Positions 27,915 through 36,786 of a stretch of 64,000 nucleotides of DNA are shown here, in pieces; the stretch's first letter is position 1; each line of letters opens with the position of its first letter. Under the pieces are notes generated by a model that ran no database searches, had not been told where the DNA came from, and saw nothing but the letters and a program-made list of their open reading frames with translations. This DNA is from Burkholderiales bacterium (GTDB lineage: Bacteria > Pseudomonadota > Gammaproteobacteria > Burkholderiales > Burkholderiaceae_C). The position numbers and the translations under genes are program-made. The DNA is taken from assembly GCA_029268225.1 (NCBI GenBank), contig JAJUGJ010000008.1, forward strand, positions 52,481 to 116,480, read 5' to 3'.

Positions 27915-28454
27915 ATGCCCCTCACCGCTGAACTGCAATGCCGAGCCATGACGCACGCGGACTTGCCTCATGTCCTGGCCTTGCAGCACATCTGCTACCA
28001 ACCCGACTTTCACGAGCCGCTGGATGCTTTCGAGAGCAAGCTACGCGCCGCCCCGGACACCTGCTGGGTGATCTCGGCCGGGCATGCCAGCGTACAGGCC
28101 TATCTGGTCAGCCTGCCCGTCGCCGATGAGGCCTATCCTGTCCTGCATGCCAGCCAGTGCGATGCCAGCACACTGCCGGACGAGCTCTACCTGCATGACA
28201 TGGCCATCTCGCCCACCCTGCGAGGCAGCGGCGCCAGCCGTCGGCTCTTGCAAATGGCGATCGAGCAGGCACACAGCATGGGCCTGCAACGCCTCAGCCT
28301 GATTGCCGTGCAGAACTCTGCAAGCTTCTGGATGCGCCAGGGCTTCCATGCCCGCCAGCCGACCTCGCCGCAGGTCGCTGACAAGCTGGCCTCTTTCGGA
28401 TCGGATGCCATGCTCATGTCACACACACTTGCACACAATCTCGGGGGAGCCTGA
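27915..28454 (+). CDS. GNAT-family N-acetyltransferase
   Basis: A 180-aa GCN5-related acetyltransferase. The acetyl-CoA binding motif A is seen as LYLHDMAISPTLRGSGASRRLLQMAIEQA, with the pyrophosphate loop RGSGAS, and motif B follows as LSLIAVQNSASFWMRQGF. Motif C/D residues precede (FESKLRAAPDTCWVI). The substrate cannot be told. The ATG at 27915 gives the normal N-terminus; it has no strong ribosome binding site. A stem-loop at 28492 probably ends the transcript. Confidence 0.85.
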   Translation: MPLTAELQCRAMTHADLPHVLALQHICYQPDFHEPLDAFESKLRAAPDTCWVISAGHASVQAYLVSLPVADEAYPVLHASQCDASTLPDELYLHDMAISPTLRGSGASRRLLQMAIEQAHSMGLQRLSLIAVQNSASFWMRQGFHARQPTSPQVADKLASFGSDAMLMSHTLAHNLGGA

Positions 28455-28491
28455 CCCCTCGTTCATGCGGATCGACACTGTGCTGGACGAA

Positions 28492-28516
28492 TGCCCAGGG
28501 AATACCCTGGCATTTT
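28492..28516 (+). terminator. Terminator-like stem-loop after the GNAT gene
   Basis: CCAGGG (28495-28500), loop AATA, CCCTGG (28505-28510), followed by CATTTTC. The T-run is short, so termination may be partial. Confidence 0.5.
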
Positions 28517-28604
28517 CGGCCAGGCCCTGCCAAAACCTCGTGGCACATTGAAAGTCCCTTGATGACTTGTTTGCCGAGACTGAATGAACCAGGAGTACAC
28601 ACCC

Positions 28605-29987
28605 GTGATGCTGGAAAACCGGACCTACGATGAACTGCAGGTCGGAGACAGTGCCAGCCTCACTCGCACCCTCACCAAGGACGACATCGACGCCTTCGCC
28701 ATTCTCAGCGGCGACGTGAACCCGGCTCACCTGGACGACGCGTACGCCAAAGACACCCCTTTCCAGAAGGTGATCGCCCACGGCATGTGGGGCGGCACCC
28801 TGATCTCGACCGTGCTGGGCACCCAGCTGCCCGGCCCCGGCACCATCTATGTCGGCCAGAACATGCGCTTCATGCGCCCCGTCAGCCTGGGTGACACCAT
28901 CACCGTGACGCTGACGGTGAAAGAGAAAAAGCCCAAGAACATGGTCGTGCTGGAGTGCAGTTGCACCAACCAGCTTGGCAAGCCGGTCATCGTCGGCGAG
29001 GCCGAGATCATGGCCCCTACCGCCAAGGTACGTCGCCCACAGGCCCCGCTGCCACGCATGCACCTGCACCGTCTGGAGCGCTACGAGCAGCTGATGAGCC
29101 TCGTGAAAGACAAGCCCGCCGTGCGATGCGCTGTGGTGTTTCCGGAAGATGCGGCGACGCTCAAGGCGGCACTCCATGCCTCACAACAAGGGCTGATCAT
29201 GCCCGTGCTGATTGGCTCACGTGAGCGCATCAGCGCCTTGGGTCAGCAACTGGAACTTGACCTGATCGACTGCCTGTGGCGCGAGGCTGAGTGTGCCGTA
29301 CAGGCTGCCTCCATCGCTGTGGAGATGGCCCGCGATGGCGAAGTCGCAGCCATCATGCAGGGCAGCATCCCCATCCACGTGCTGATGAAACGTGTGTTGC
29401 GCCATGCCGGTGGACTGCGCACTTCGCGTCGGGTGTCGCACGCTTATGTGGCCGATGTCCCCAGCTATCCACAGCCGCTGATCATCACCGATGCCGAAGT
29501 GAACGTGCGACCCAATGTGGACGAGAGCCGCGACATCGTCCAGAACGCGATCGATCTGGCGCATCGACTCAAGCTGAACGAACCTCGCGTGGCCGTGGTG
29601 TCAGCTGCTGAAGACTTCAACAGCAACCTCGAGTCGTCGACCACGGCCGCCGTGCTGTGCAAGATGCATGAGCGAGGCCACATCACCGGCGCGCTGCTTG
29701 ATGGCCCGATGACCTTTGATGCGGCCGTGCACCCTGAGGTAGCCCGCGCAAAGTATCCCAACTCCCCGGTGGCAGGTCAGGCCAACATCTTGATGGTGCC
29801 CAACCTGGAAGCCGCCAACATGCTGGTCAAGCAACTGGCACACTTCGCGCACGCCGACATCGCCGGCATCGTGCTGGGTGCCAAGGTACCCGTCATCCTC
29901 ACCAACCCGATCGACACGCCGCGCACCCGCCTGGCGTCCGCGGCACTGGGGCGTTTGATGATCCGCTCCTGCAACAAGAAGAGTTAA
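28605..29987 (+). CDS. Bifunctional MaoC-like enoyl-CoA hydratase / phosphate acyltransferase
   Basis: A 460-aa fusion. Residues about 1-140 are a MaoC-type hotdog hydratase (the catalytic loop is FAILSGDVNPAHLDDAYAKDTPFQKVIAHGMWGGTL with the Asp and His of the (R)-hydratase motif). Residues about 155-460 are a phosphate acetyl/butyryltransferase domain (AAIMQGSIPIHVLMKRVLRHAGGLRT..., ...QANILMVPNLEAANMLVKQL). Such fusions are known in proteobacteria. Hydration and acyl-phosphate exchange at a 3-hydroxyacyl-CoA could connect to PHA or acyl-CoA overflow, which is inference. The start is uncertain: the GTG at 28605 sits nine bases after AGGAG (28591-28595); ATG at 28608 and 28584 are alternatives. 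It is terminated at 30035. Confidence 0.88.
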   Translation: MMLENRTYDELQVGDSASLTRTLTKDDIDAFAILSGDVNPAHLDDAYAKDTPFQKVIAHGMWGGTLISTVLGTQLPGPGTIYVGQNMRFMRPVSLGDTITVTLTVKEKKPKNMVVLECSCTNQLGKPVIVGEAEIMAPTAKVRRPQAPLPRMHLHRLERYEQLMSLVKDKPAVRCAVVFPEDAATLKAALHASQQGLIMPVLIGSRERISALGQQLELDLIDCLWREAECAVQAASIAVEMARDGEVAAIMQGSIPIHVLMKRVLRHAGGLRTSRRVSHAYVADVPSYPQPLIITDAEVNVRPNVDESRDIVQNAIDLAHRLKLNEPRVAVVSAAEDFNSNLESSTTAAVLCKMHERGHITGALLDGPMTFDAAVHPEVARAKYPNSPVAGQANILMVPNLEAANMLVKQLAHFAHADIAGIVLGAKVPVILTNPIDTPRTRLASAALGRLMIRSCNKKS

Positions 29988-30034
29988 GCCACTCCGACGC
30001 CCTGCCCGGCCGCTGGGCCTGGCGGACGTCCATG

Positions 30035-30072
30035 AAAAAAGCCGCCGCGGTTTGCACCACGGCGGCTTTTTT
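30035..30072. terminator. Bidirectional terminator between the fusion gene and ilvC
   Basis: AAAAAAGCCGCCG (30035-30047) pairs perfectly with CGGCGGCTTTTTT (30060-30072) around a 12-nt loop. The A and T flanks on both sides let it end the plus-strand fusion gene and the minus-strand ilvBHC operon. Confidence 0.9.
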
Positions 30073-30107
30073 GTCTGAATCGAGCCGGCACAGAGCCGGC
30101 CACGTCA

Positions 30108-31196
<1,089 letters not shown>

Positions 31197-31211
31197 TCAG
31201 ACTGAGGGCAG

Positions 31212-31703
31212 TCAGACGCGCAGGATGCGCTCGCCGCGCCCGATCCCGCTGGTCCCGGTGCGCACGGTTTCGAGGATGGCAGCGCGGTCGATGGCTTCGA
31301 TGAAGGCATCGAGTTTCGAGGCGTCGCCGGTCAGTTCAATGGTGTAGGTCTTGTCGGTCACGTCGATGATGCGGCCACGGAAGATGTCGGCCATGCGCTT
31401 CATCTCGTCACGCTCCTTGCCCACAGCGCGGACCTTGATGAGCATCAGCTCACGCTCGGTGTACGGGCCTTCGGACAGGTCCACCACCTTGACCACTTCG
31501 ATCAGGCGGTTGAGGTGCTTGGTGATCTGCTCGATGACGTCGTCCGAACCACGCGTGACGATGGTCATGCGCGACAGGGTCGGGTCTTCGGTCGTGGCGA
31601 CCGTGAGGCTTTCGATGTTGTAGCCACGGGCAGAGAACAGGCCAACCACGCGCGACAGGGCGCCGGCTTCGTTCTCAACCAAAAGGGCAATGATGTGTTT
31701 CAT
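31212..31703 (-). CDS. ilvH: Acetolactate synthase small (regulatory) subunit
   Basis: A 163-aa regulatory subunit that gives valine feedback control to the acetolactate synthase catalytic subunit. The N-terminal ACT domain starts MKHIIALLVENEAGALSRVVGLFSARGYNIESL, followed by MTIVTRGSDDVIEQITKHLNRLIEVVKV. The C-terminal domain (about 80-163) reads ELMLIKVRAVGKERDEMKRMADIFRGRIIDVTDKTYTIELTG. I use the ATG at 31703 because AAGGA lies eight bases upstream; the frame extends to 31811 but the extension is not conserved. It lies between ilvB and ilvC. Confidence 0.97.
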   Translation of the reverse strand: MKHIIALLVENEAGALSRVVGLFSARGYNIESLTVATTEDPTLSRMTIVTRGSDDVIEQITKHLNRLIEVVKVVDLSEGPYTERELMLIKVRAVGKERDEMKRMADIFRGRIIDVTDKTYTIELTGDASKLDAFIEAIDRAAILETVRTGTSGIGRGERILRV

Positions 31704-31808
31704 GGTGATCGTCCTTGCGGGCTCTTGAGTCACTGTGGCGGTAACCGCAGCGCCGTGGCCTCGTAGTGCGATGAATGCGTTGTCAGGTGTGTCCAGCGGG
31801 GTGGGCCA

Positions 31809-31847
31809 CACAGTTCGGCAGACACCGGCAAGTGTCGGCCTGCTGTG
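31809..31847 (-). promoter_or_regulatory. Candidate structured leader (ilvH-type) between ilvB and ilvH
   Basis: On the minus strand the 182-nt ilvB-ilvH gap folds locally as CACAG...CTGTG outside (31843-31847 with 31809-31813), then GGC/GCC and GACAC/GTGTC inside with a 6-nt loop. A conserved 'ilvH' RNA motif is described in betaproteobacteria at comparable positions; whether this is it must be tested by a covariance search. The unusually long gap is consistent with an element here. Confidence 0.4.
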
Positions 31848-31885
31848 CGCATCACCCTCGCCGGGTCTCGCTCAATGTCTGTGGA

Positions 31886-33625
31886 TCAGAGTTCCTCGGA
31901 GCCCAGCAGCATCTCGGTGATGCCCTTGCCCGCCTTGACCATCGGCCACACGTTTTCGGTGGGGTCGGTGCGGATGTCGAGGAACACGGTGCGGTCCTTG
32001 AGCTTGATGGCTTCCTTCAGCGCGCCTTCGACGTCTTCCGGACGCTCGATCAGCAGACCGACGTGACCATAGGCCTCGGCCAGCTTGACGAAGTCAGGCA
32101 GCGCATCCATGTAGCTGTGCGAGTAGCGGCCGGAGTACTCCAGCTGCTGCCACTGACGCACCATGCCCAGGTAGCGATTGTTCAGCGCAATGATCTTGAC
32201 CGGCGTGTTGTACTGCTTGCAGGTCGAGAGCTCTTGAATGCACATCTGGATCGAGCCTTCGCCGGTGATGCAGAACACATCGGCGTCGGGCTTGGCCAGC
32301 TTGATGCCCATGGCGTAAGGCAGGCCCACACCCATGGTGCCCAGGCCGCCGGAATTGATCCAGCGACGCGGCTCTTCGAACTTGCTGTACTGCGCAGCGA
32401 ACATCTGGTGCTGACCGACGTCCGACGTGATGTAGTAGTCGGTTCCCTTGGTGAGTTCGGCCAGCTTTTCGACCACGGCCTGCGGCTTGATGACCTCGGT
32501 GGAGGTCTTGAACTTCAGGCACTCGCGCTTCTTCCACTCGTTGATCTGGCTCCACCAGGCTTCCAGAGCCTTGGGCTCGGCGCGCTGTGTGGACTCCTTG
32601 ATCTGGGCGATCATTTCGATCAGCACGTCCTTGACGTCGCCCACGATGGGGATGTCGACCTTGACGCGCTTGGAGATCGACGAGGGGTCGATGTCGATGT
32701 GGATGATCTTGCGCTCGACTTGGGCGAAGTGCTTGGGGTTACCGATCACGCGGTCGTCGAAGCGGGCGCCGACGGCGATGACCACGTCAGCGTGCTGCAT
32801 GGTCATGTTGGCTTCGTACGTGCCGTGCATCCCCAGCATGCCGAGGAAGGTCTTGTCGGAAGCAGGAATGGCACCCAGACCCATCAGGGTGCTGGTGCTG
32901 GGGTAGCCCAGCAGGTTCACCAACTCGCGCAGCTCGTTGGAGGCCTCACCCAGGATCACGCCGCCGCCGGTGTAGATGTAGGGACGCTTGGCGGTGAGCA
33001 GCAGCTGCACGGCCTTGCGGATTTGGCCGCCGTGGCCCTTGCGCACCGGGTTGTACGAGCGCATTTCCACCGACTCAGGGTAGTGGAAAGCGGTGGTCTT
33101 GAGGGACACGTCCTTCGGGATGTCCACAACCACGGGGCCGGGACGGCCGCTGCGTGCGATGTGGAAAGCCTTCTTCATGGTCTCGGCCAGATCGGCCACG
33201 TCCTTGACCAGGAAGTTGTGCTTGACGATGGGGCGGGTGATGCCGACGGTGTCGCACTCCTGGAAGGCATCCAGGCCAATGGCGGCCGTGGGCACCTGAC
33301 CAGTGATGACGACCATGGGGATCGAGTCCATGTAGGCCGTGGCGATGCCGGTGATCGCGTTGGTGACGCCCGGACCCGAGGTCACAAGGGCCACGCCCAC
33401 TTCGCCAGTGGCACGGGCGTAGCCGTCAGCAGCGTGGACGGCGGCCTGTTCGTGGCGCACCAGCACGTGCTCGATGGAATCTTGTTTGTACAGCGCGTCG
33501 TAGATGTACAGCACTGCGCCGCCTGGGTAGCCCCAGATGTACTTGACGTTCTCGGCCTGCAGACAGCGGACCAGGATGTCGGAACCGTTGAGGATGTCGC
33601 CGCTTTGGGCGTGAGTCGTATCCAT
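31886..33625 (-). CDS. ilvB: Acetolactate synthase large (catalytic) subunit
   Basis: ThDP- and FAD-dependent enzyme making acetolactate or acetohydroxybutyrate, the first step of branched-chain amino-acid synthesis. The 579-aa protein has the catalytic Glu in VRHEQAAVHAADGYARATG, the FAD-binding middle domain (ARFDDRVIGNPKHFAQ) and the ThDP motif GEGSIQMCIQELSTCKQYNTPVKIIALNN. It is the first gene of ilvBHC and is preceded by a candidate leader region (33652-33747). The ATG at 33625 starts MDTTHAQSGDI. Confidence 0.98.
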   Translation of the reverse strand: MDTTHAQSGDILNGSDILVRCLQAENVKYIWGYPGGAVLYIYDALYKQDSIEHVLVRHEQAAVHAADGYARATGEVGVALVTSGPGVTNAITGIATAYMDSIPMVVITGQVPTAAIGLDAFQECDTVGITRPIVKHNFLVKDVADLAETMKKAFHIARSGRPGPVVVDIPKDVSLKTTAFHYPESVEMRSYNPVRKGHGGQIRKAVQLLLTAKRPYIYTGGGVILGEASNELRELVNLLGYPSTSTLMGLGAIPASDKTFLGMLGMHGTYEANMTMQHADVVIAVGARFDDRVIGNPKHFAQVERKIIHIDIDPSSISKRVKVDIPIVGDVKDVLIEMIAQIKESTQRAEPKALEAWWSQINEWKKRECLKFKTSTEVIKPQAVVEKLAELTKGTDYYITSDVGQHQMFAAQYSKFEEPRRWINSGGLGTMGVGLPYAMGIKLAKPDADVFCITGEGSIQMCIQELSTCKQYNTPVKIIALNNRYLGMVRQWQQLEYSGRYSHSYMDALPDFVKLAEAYGHVGLLIERPEDVEGALKEAIKLKDRTVFLDIRTDPTENVWPMVKAGKGITEMLLGSEEL

Positions 33626-33651
33626 GGTGAATGAAACCTTTCCGAATTTCT

Positions 33652-33747
33652 CTAACGAAAAACGATCGGTGCCCCTCTACACCACCACAGTCCGAGGACC
33701 GTGGCCGCAGCACTGCGGCAACGGATTGCCAGCGTGCTCGCCCTCAT
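33652..33747 (-). CDS. Candidate ilv leader peptide (31 aa)
   Basis: A short open frame just upstream of ilvB begins MRASTLAIRC and ends GAPIVFR, stopping 26 nt before the ilvB ATG. It contains isoleucine, valine and leucine codons but no dense run of them, and it has no convincing ribosome binding site. It could be an attenuation leader, but the evidence is limited. Confidence 0.3.
   Translation of the reverse strand: MRASTLAIRCRSAAATVLGLWWCRGAPIVFR
33668..33719 (-). promoter_or_regulatory. Tandem stem-loops in the ilvB leader
   Basis: Three inverted repeats lie side by side: GCCGCAG/CTGCGGC (33704-33719), CCAC-GTCC/GGAC-GTGG (33685-33704) and GGTG/CACC (33668-33683). Overlap of the first two at the shared GTGG/GCC end would permit competing folds, as in attenuators. 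No uridine tract follows. Confidence 0.4.
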
Positions 33748-34006
33748 GAGGCGGATTTGGAGCCTGCGCGGCCTGCCACTGGTACGGGTTGAACACACCA
33801 GACTCAGGCCAGATCGAGATGACGCAAAACGGGCATTATCGCACCCTTCGTGCCAATTCCGATCACGGCCGATCAGGCTGCCCTTGCGAAATCCTTGCGC
33901 ACCAGCCTTGGACGGCTGGATGCATCCAATTCGACGCCGGAATGAGGCGCCTGAACCGGATGCCATAATCGCCCGCCGATCCGCTGCCCCCTCACGCGTC
34001 CCAACC
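33748..34006. other. Intergenic region between ilvB leader and the sigma-factor gene
   Basis: These 259 bp hold the divergent promoters of ilvBHC and the sigma-factor gene. CATAAT at 33964-33969 on the plus strand is the best -10-like hexamer near the sigma gene, but no good -35 is 17 bp before it. I see no gene here. Confidence 0.5.
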
Positions 34007-34591
34007 GTGTCCGATTTGCCCCCCTCTTCGACGGAAGACGCGCTCAACGACTTTTTGATAAGCGTCGAGCGCCGCGCATTCAAACGCGCCGCTTATGCGG
34101 TGCGCGACGACGATGCGGCCCTGGACATCGTGCAGGACGCGATGATCCGACTGAGCCAGAGTTACGCAGAGCGTCCCCAGAGCGAGTGGCCGATGCTGTT
34201 TCAGCGCATCTTGTCCAACGCCATCCTGGACTGGTTCCGCCGTCAAAAGACCCGCAACGCGGTGTTCACCAATCTGGGGGATCTGGAAGCCAGTCACAGC
34301 GACGAAGATGGGCACTTCGATCTGCTGGCGGTGTTCAACCTGGACGATGTGGGCACGGAAAGTGCTGATGCCAGCGCGAGTCGGGCAGAAGTTCTGGCCC
34401 AGATCGAAGAGGAGATCAACAAATTGCCAGCGCGTCAACGTGAAGCGTTTCTGTTGCGTTACTGGGAGGAACTGGATGTTGCAGAGACGGCGGCTGCGAT
34501 GGGCTGCTCGGAAGGCAGCGTCAAGACGCATTGCTCCCGCGCCGTCCATGCGCTGGCACAGGCTCTTCAAACACGCGGTATTTCATTGTGA
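34007..34591 (+). CDS. RNA polymerase sigma factor, sigma-70 family (ECF-like)
   Basis: A 194-aa sigma factor. Region 2 (about 20-95) contains RRAFKRAAYAVRDDDAALDIVQDAMIRLSQSY followed by LFQRILSNAILDWFRRQKTRN, the -10 recognition helix. Region 4 (about 135-185) is LPARQREAFLLRYWEELDVAETAAAMGCSEGSVKTHCSRAVHAL. The linker carries an acidic insertion (GDLEASHSDEDGHFDL). The start is assigned to the GTG at 34007 because homologous sequence starts here; it has no strong ribosome binding site. Its stop overlaps the start of the DUF3619 gene in GTGA, so the two are translationally coupled. Regulon unknown. Confidence 0.9.
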   Translation: MSDLPPSSTEDALNDFLISVERRAFKRAAYAVRDDDAALDIVQDAMIRLSQSYAERPQSEWPMLFQRILSNAILDWFRRQKTRNAVFTNLGDLEASHSDEDGHFDLLAVFNLDDVGTESADASASRAEVLAQIEEEINKLPARQREAFLLRYWEELDVAETAAAMGCSEGSVKTHCSRAVHALAQALQTRGISL

Positions 34592-35241
34592 ACAAGTCAT
34601 CCAACTCCTCGCTGTCCGCAGCGCAACGCGAAGCCCTTGAGGCGCGCTTTGCGATGCGTGTGCGCGCGCGCCTGGATGAAGGTGCGCAAGACCTGCCCCA
34701 TGACATCAGTGAGCGCCTTCGGGTAGCCCGTGAGCAGGCCATGCGGGCGGCCCGCAGCGCACGTGCTGCGGCACTGGTCACCGATGCGGCGCCTGCCACG
34801 GTCACCTTGACGCAGGCCGGCATGAGCTTGGCCGGCGGTCATGGCAGCACGACAGACCTCCCCTTGCCCACCCACTTGTGGCACGAAGCCGAGGCCGCCC
34901 GAACAGCCCGGCATGCAAGCCAGACGCCGGAGCCACCAATGGGATGGGGTTGGCGTCTGGCATTGTTGCTGCCAGTGCTGGCCCTGTTGCTGGGCCTGTG
35001 GGGCATTCAGCGTTACCAGCGCCTGGAACATGTGGAGGCAACCACCGCAGTGGACATGCAACTGCTGACCGACGACTTGCCGCCAGACGCTTACGCGGAC
35101 CCTGGGTTCGAAGCCTACCTGAATCAGGACACAGACCCGGATCTGGAACGCTTGGTGGATGCCCCGCCTGAGGCGGACGGAGACTTGAGCACCACCGAGG
35201 CTGCGCCGACGATCAGTGACTTGGAAGGGGCTCCGCAGTGA
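34588..35241 (+). CDS. DUF3619 family membrane protein, partner of the sigma factor
   Basis: A 217-aa protein of the DUF3619 family, which in Burkholderiales regularly follows this sigma factor. The cytosolic N-terminal part (about 1-110) is helical and rich in Arg and Ala (LEARFAMRVRARLDEGAQDLPHDISERLRVAREQAM). One transmembrane segment is at about 123-143 (WRLALLLPVLALLLGLWGI). An acidic periplasmic C-terminus follows. This is the topology of an anti-sigma factor, but that role has not been shown and no ZAS zinc motif is visible. The start GTG at 34588 overlaps the sigma stop. Confidence 0.85.
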   Translation: MNKSSNSSLSAAQREALEARFAMRVRARLDEGAQDLPHDISERLRVAREQAMRAARSARAAALVTDAAPATVTLTQAGMSLAGGHGSTTDLPLPTHLWHEAEAARTARHASQTPEPPMGWGWRLALLLPVLALLLGLWGIQRYQRLEHVEATTAVDMQLLTDDLPPDAYADPGFEAYLNQDTDPDLERLVDAPPEADGDLSTTEAAPTISDLEGAPQ

Positions 35242-36116
35242 GCATCTGGCATCGATTGCGTTTGCTCGGTGAGGTCGCTGATCGGGGGCCTGTCGTGCGC
35301 CTGGGGGGTGCACCAGTGCTGGCACTCGGATGCTGCCTGGCGATGCTGCTGCTCTCGCACTCGGCACTGGCCGAGCGCGGCCACGCGCGCGGCGGTGCCC
35401 GCGCTGCCACGACAACCGAAGATGCGCCTGCGCAGTGGCGTGAATTGACGCCCACCCAGCGCGAGGTACTGGCACCCTTGGCTCGGCAATGGGGGCAGAT
35501 GGACGATACGGCGCGTGAAAAATGGCTGAACGTGGCAGATCGTTACAAGCGCTTGTCGCCTGCTGAGCAAAGCCGGGTACGCGAACGCATGGCCCAGTGG
35601 TCCAACCTCCCTCCCCAAGCTCGTGGTGAGGCTCGGCTGCGCTTCCAGCAGTCGCGGCAGTTGCCCGCCGAGGAGCGTCAGCGCAAGTGGGAGGCTTACC
35701 AGTCGCTGCCACCCGAGACACGCGAAGCGCTCAGCCGCCGCGCCCAACGCCAGGCGAAACCAGTAGAGCTGTCTCGTGACATGGCGGGGCCCAGGGAGGC
35801 TCGTCAGGTATATTCCACGCAGCAAGGCCGCGATCCGGCTCATTCGAATCAAAAATCGAACGTGGTGCCGCGCACCCCAGATGCAGGTCGACCCGGCCCG
35901 ATGGTGGTTGCACCTGCCGTGATCAAGGCGGGGCCAGGTGCGACGACACGCTTGTTGACGCAGCCCCCCTCCCCTCCCGCCCATCAGCAGGCAGGACTGC
36001 CCAAGATCAACAGCGCTGGGCCTTTTGTCGATCCCGTGACCCTGTTGCCTCGCAAGGGCGCCCAGGGTGCAGCGATCACGCCACCGCCCCCTCGCAGTGA
36101 GCCGCCCAAGCGCTGA
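35238..36116 (+). CDS. DUF3106 domain protein (exported)
   Basis: A 292-aa exported protein whose start GTG (35238) overlaps the DUF3619 stop, a second GTGA junction. After a signal segment (hydrophobic about 25-43, ending SALA), residues about 65-170 carry DUF3106 units: WRELTPTQREVLAPLARQWGQMDDTAREKWLNVADRYKRLSPAEQSRVRERMAQWSNLPPQARGEARLRFQQ, i.e. Trp-containing helical repeats with 'LPPxxR' turns. The C-terminal 120 residues are Pro- and Ala-rich and probably disordered. In this gene order (sigma, DUF3619, DUF3106, RDD) the DUF3106 protein is thought to be a periplasmic partner; the role is unknown. Confidence 0.85.
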   Translation: MSIWHRLRLLGEVADRGPVVRLGGAPVLALGCCLAMLLLSHSALAERGHARGGARAATTTEDAPAQWRELTPTQREVLAPLARQWGQMDDTAREKWLNVADRYKRLSPAEQSRVRERMAQWSNLPPQARGEARLRFQQSRQLPAEERQRKWEAYQSLPPETREALSRRAQRQAKPVELSRDMAGPREARQVYSTQQGRDPAHSNQKSNVVPRTPDAGRPGPMVVAPAVIKAGPGATTRLLTQPPSPPAHQQAGLPKINSAGPFVDPVTLLPRKGAQGAAITPPPPRSEPPKR

Positions 36117-36231
36117 AGGTAAGCCGGGCGAGCGGACTCGCTCACGAGTCCCCCTGATAGCCCACCCACTGCTGGTGTATGGTTCGGTCTGAGGGCGTTG
36201 TGCCCGAGCCGATTTCTGTCTTTTTTGTCCG

Positions 36232-36786
36232 ATGTCTTTACTCACCATCCCCGAACAGGGCGGCCTGAGTGCGCAAGCGTGTGCCGAGCGCGCTCGCGGC
36301 ACTGCCCCCACCTTGCGCCGTCGCCTGGCGGCTTTCTTGTACGAAGGCGTGCTGCTGTTTGGGTTGGTGATGGTGGTGGCGCTGGTTTACAGCATCGCGG
36401 TCAACCAGCGGCATGGTCTGCATGGCCGCCAAGGCATGATGGTCGTGTTGTTTCTGGCGCTGGCGGTGTACTTTGTCTGGCAATGGAGTCGTGGTGGACA
36501 GACACTGGCGCTGAGAACCTGGCAGTTGCGCTTGGTCACGCCGGAAGGGGGGCCGCTGACACCGATGCTGGCATTGGTGCGATACCTCACCAGTTGGCTG
36601 TGGTTCATCCCGCCCATGCTGCTGACATGGCTGGGAGGCTGGCATGACAAGGGCACGATCTCCGCTGCGGTGCTGGGTTGGATGGCGTTTTACGTGTCCT
36701 TGACCTGGGCGCTGCCCTCGCGCCAGTTCCTCCATGATGTGATCAGCGGCACTCGCGTGATCGACAACCGCAAGCAGGTGGCCTGA
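36232..36786 (+). CDS. RDD family membrane protein
   Basis: A 184-aa inner-membrane protein with the RDD fold. The first helix (about 30-55) begins with RRRLAAFLYEGVLLFGLVMV, the place of the RDD motif. Further helices lie at about 65-85, 115-135 and 140-165. The C-terminal QFLHDVISGTRVI is the conserved 'D..SGT' ending of the family. RDD proteins are often associated with small-molecule or ion transport. It lies 115 bp downstream of the DUF3106 gene and its stop overlaps the LOG gene start in TGATG. Confidence 0.9.
   Translation: MSLLTIPEQGGLSAQACAERARGTAPTLRRRLAAFLYEGVLLFGLVMVVALVYSIAVNQRHGLHGRQGMMVVLFLALAVYFVWQWSRGGQTLALRTWQLRLVTPEGGPLTPMLALVRYLTSWLWFIPPMLLTWLGGWHDKGTISAAVLGWMAFYVSLTWALPSRQFLHDVISGTRVIDNRKQVA

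Noticed and set aside
31775..33634. A 619-codon plus-strand frame opposite ilvB
   Set aside because: It is an antisense shadow; ilvB explains the region fully.
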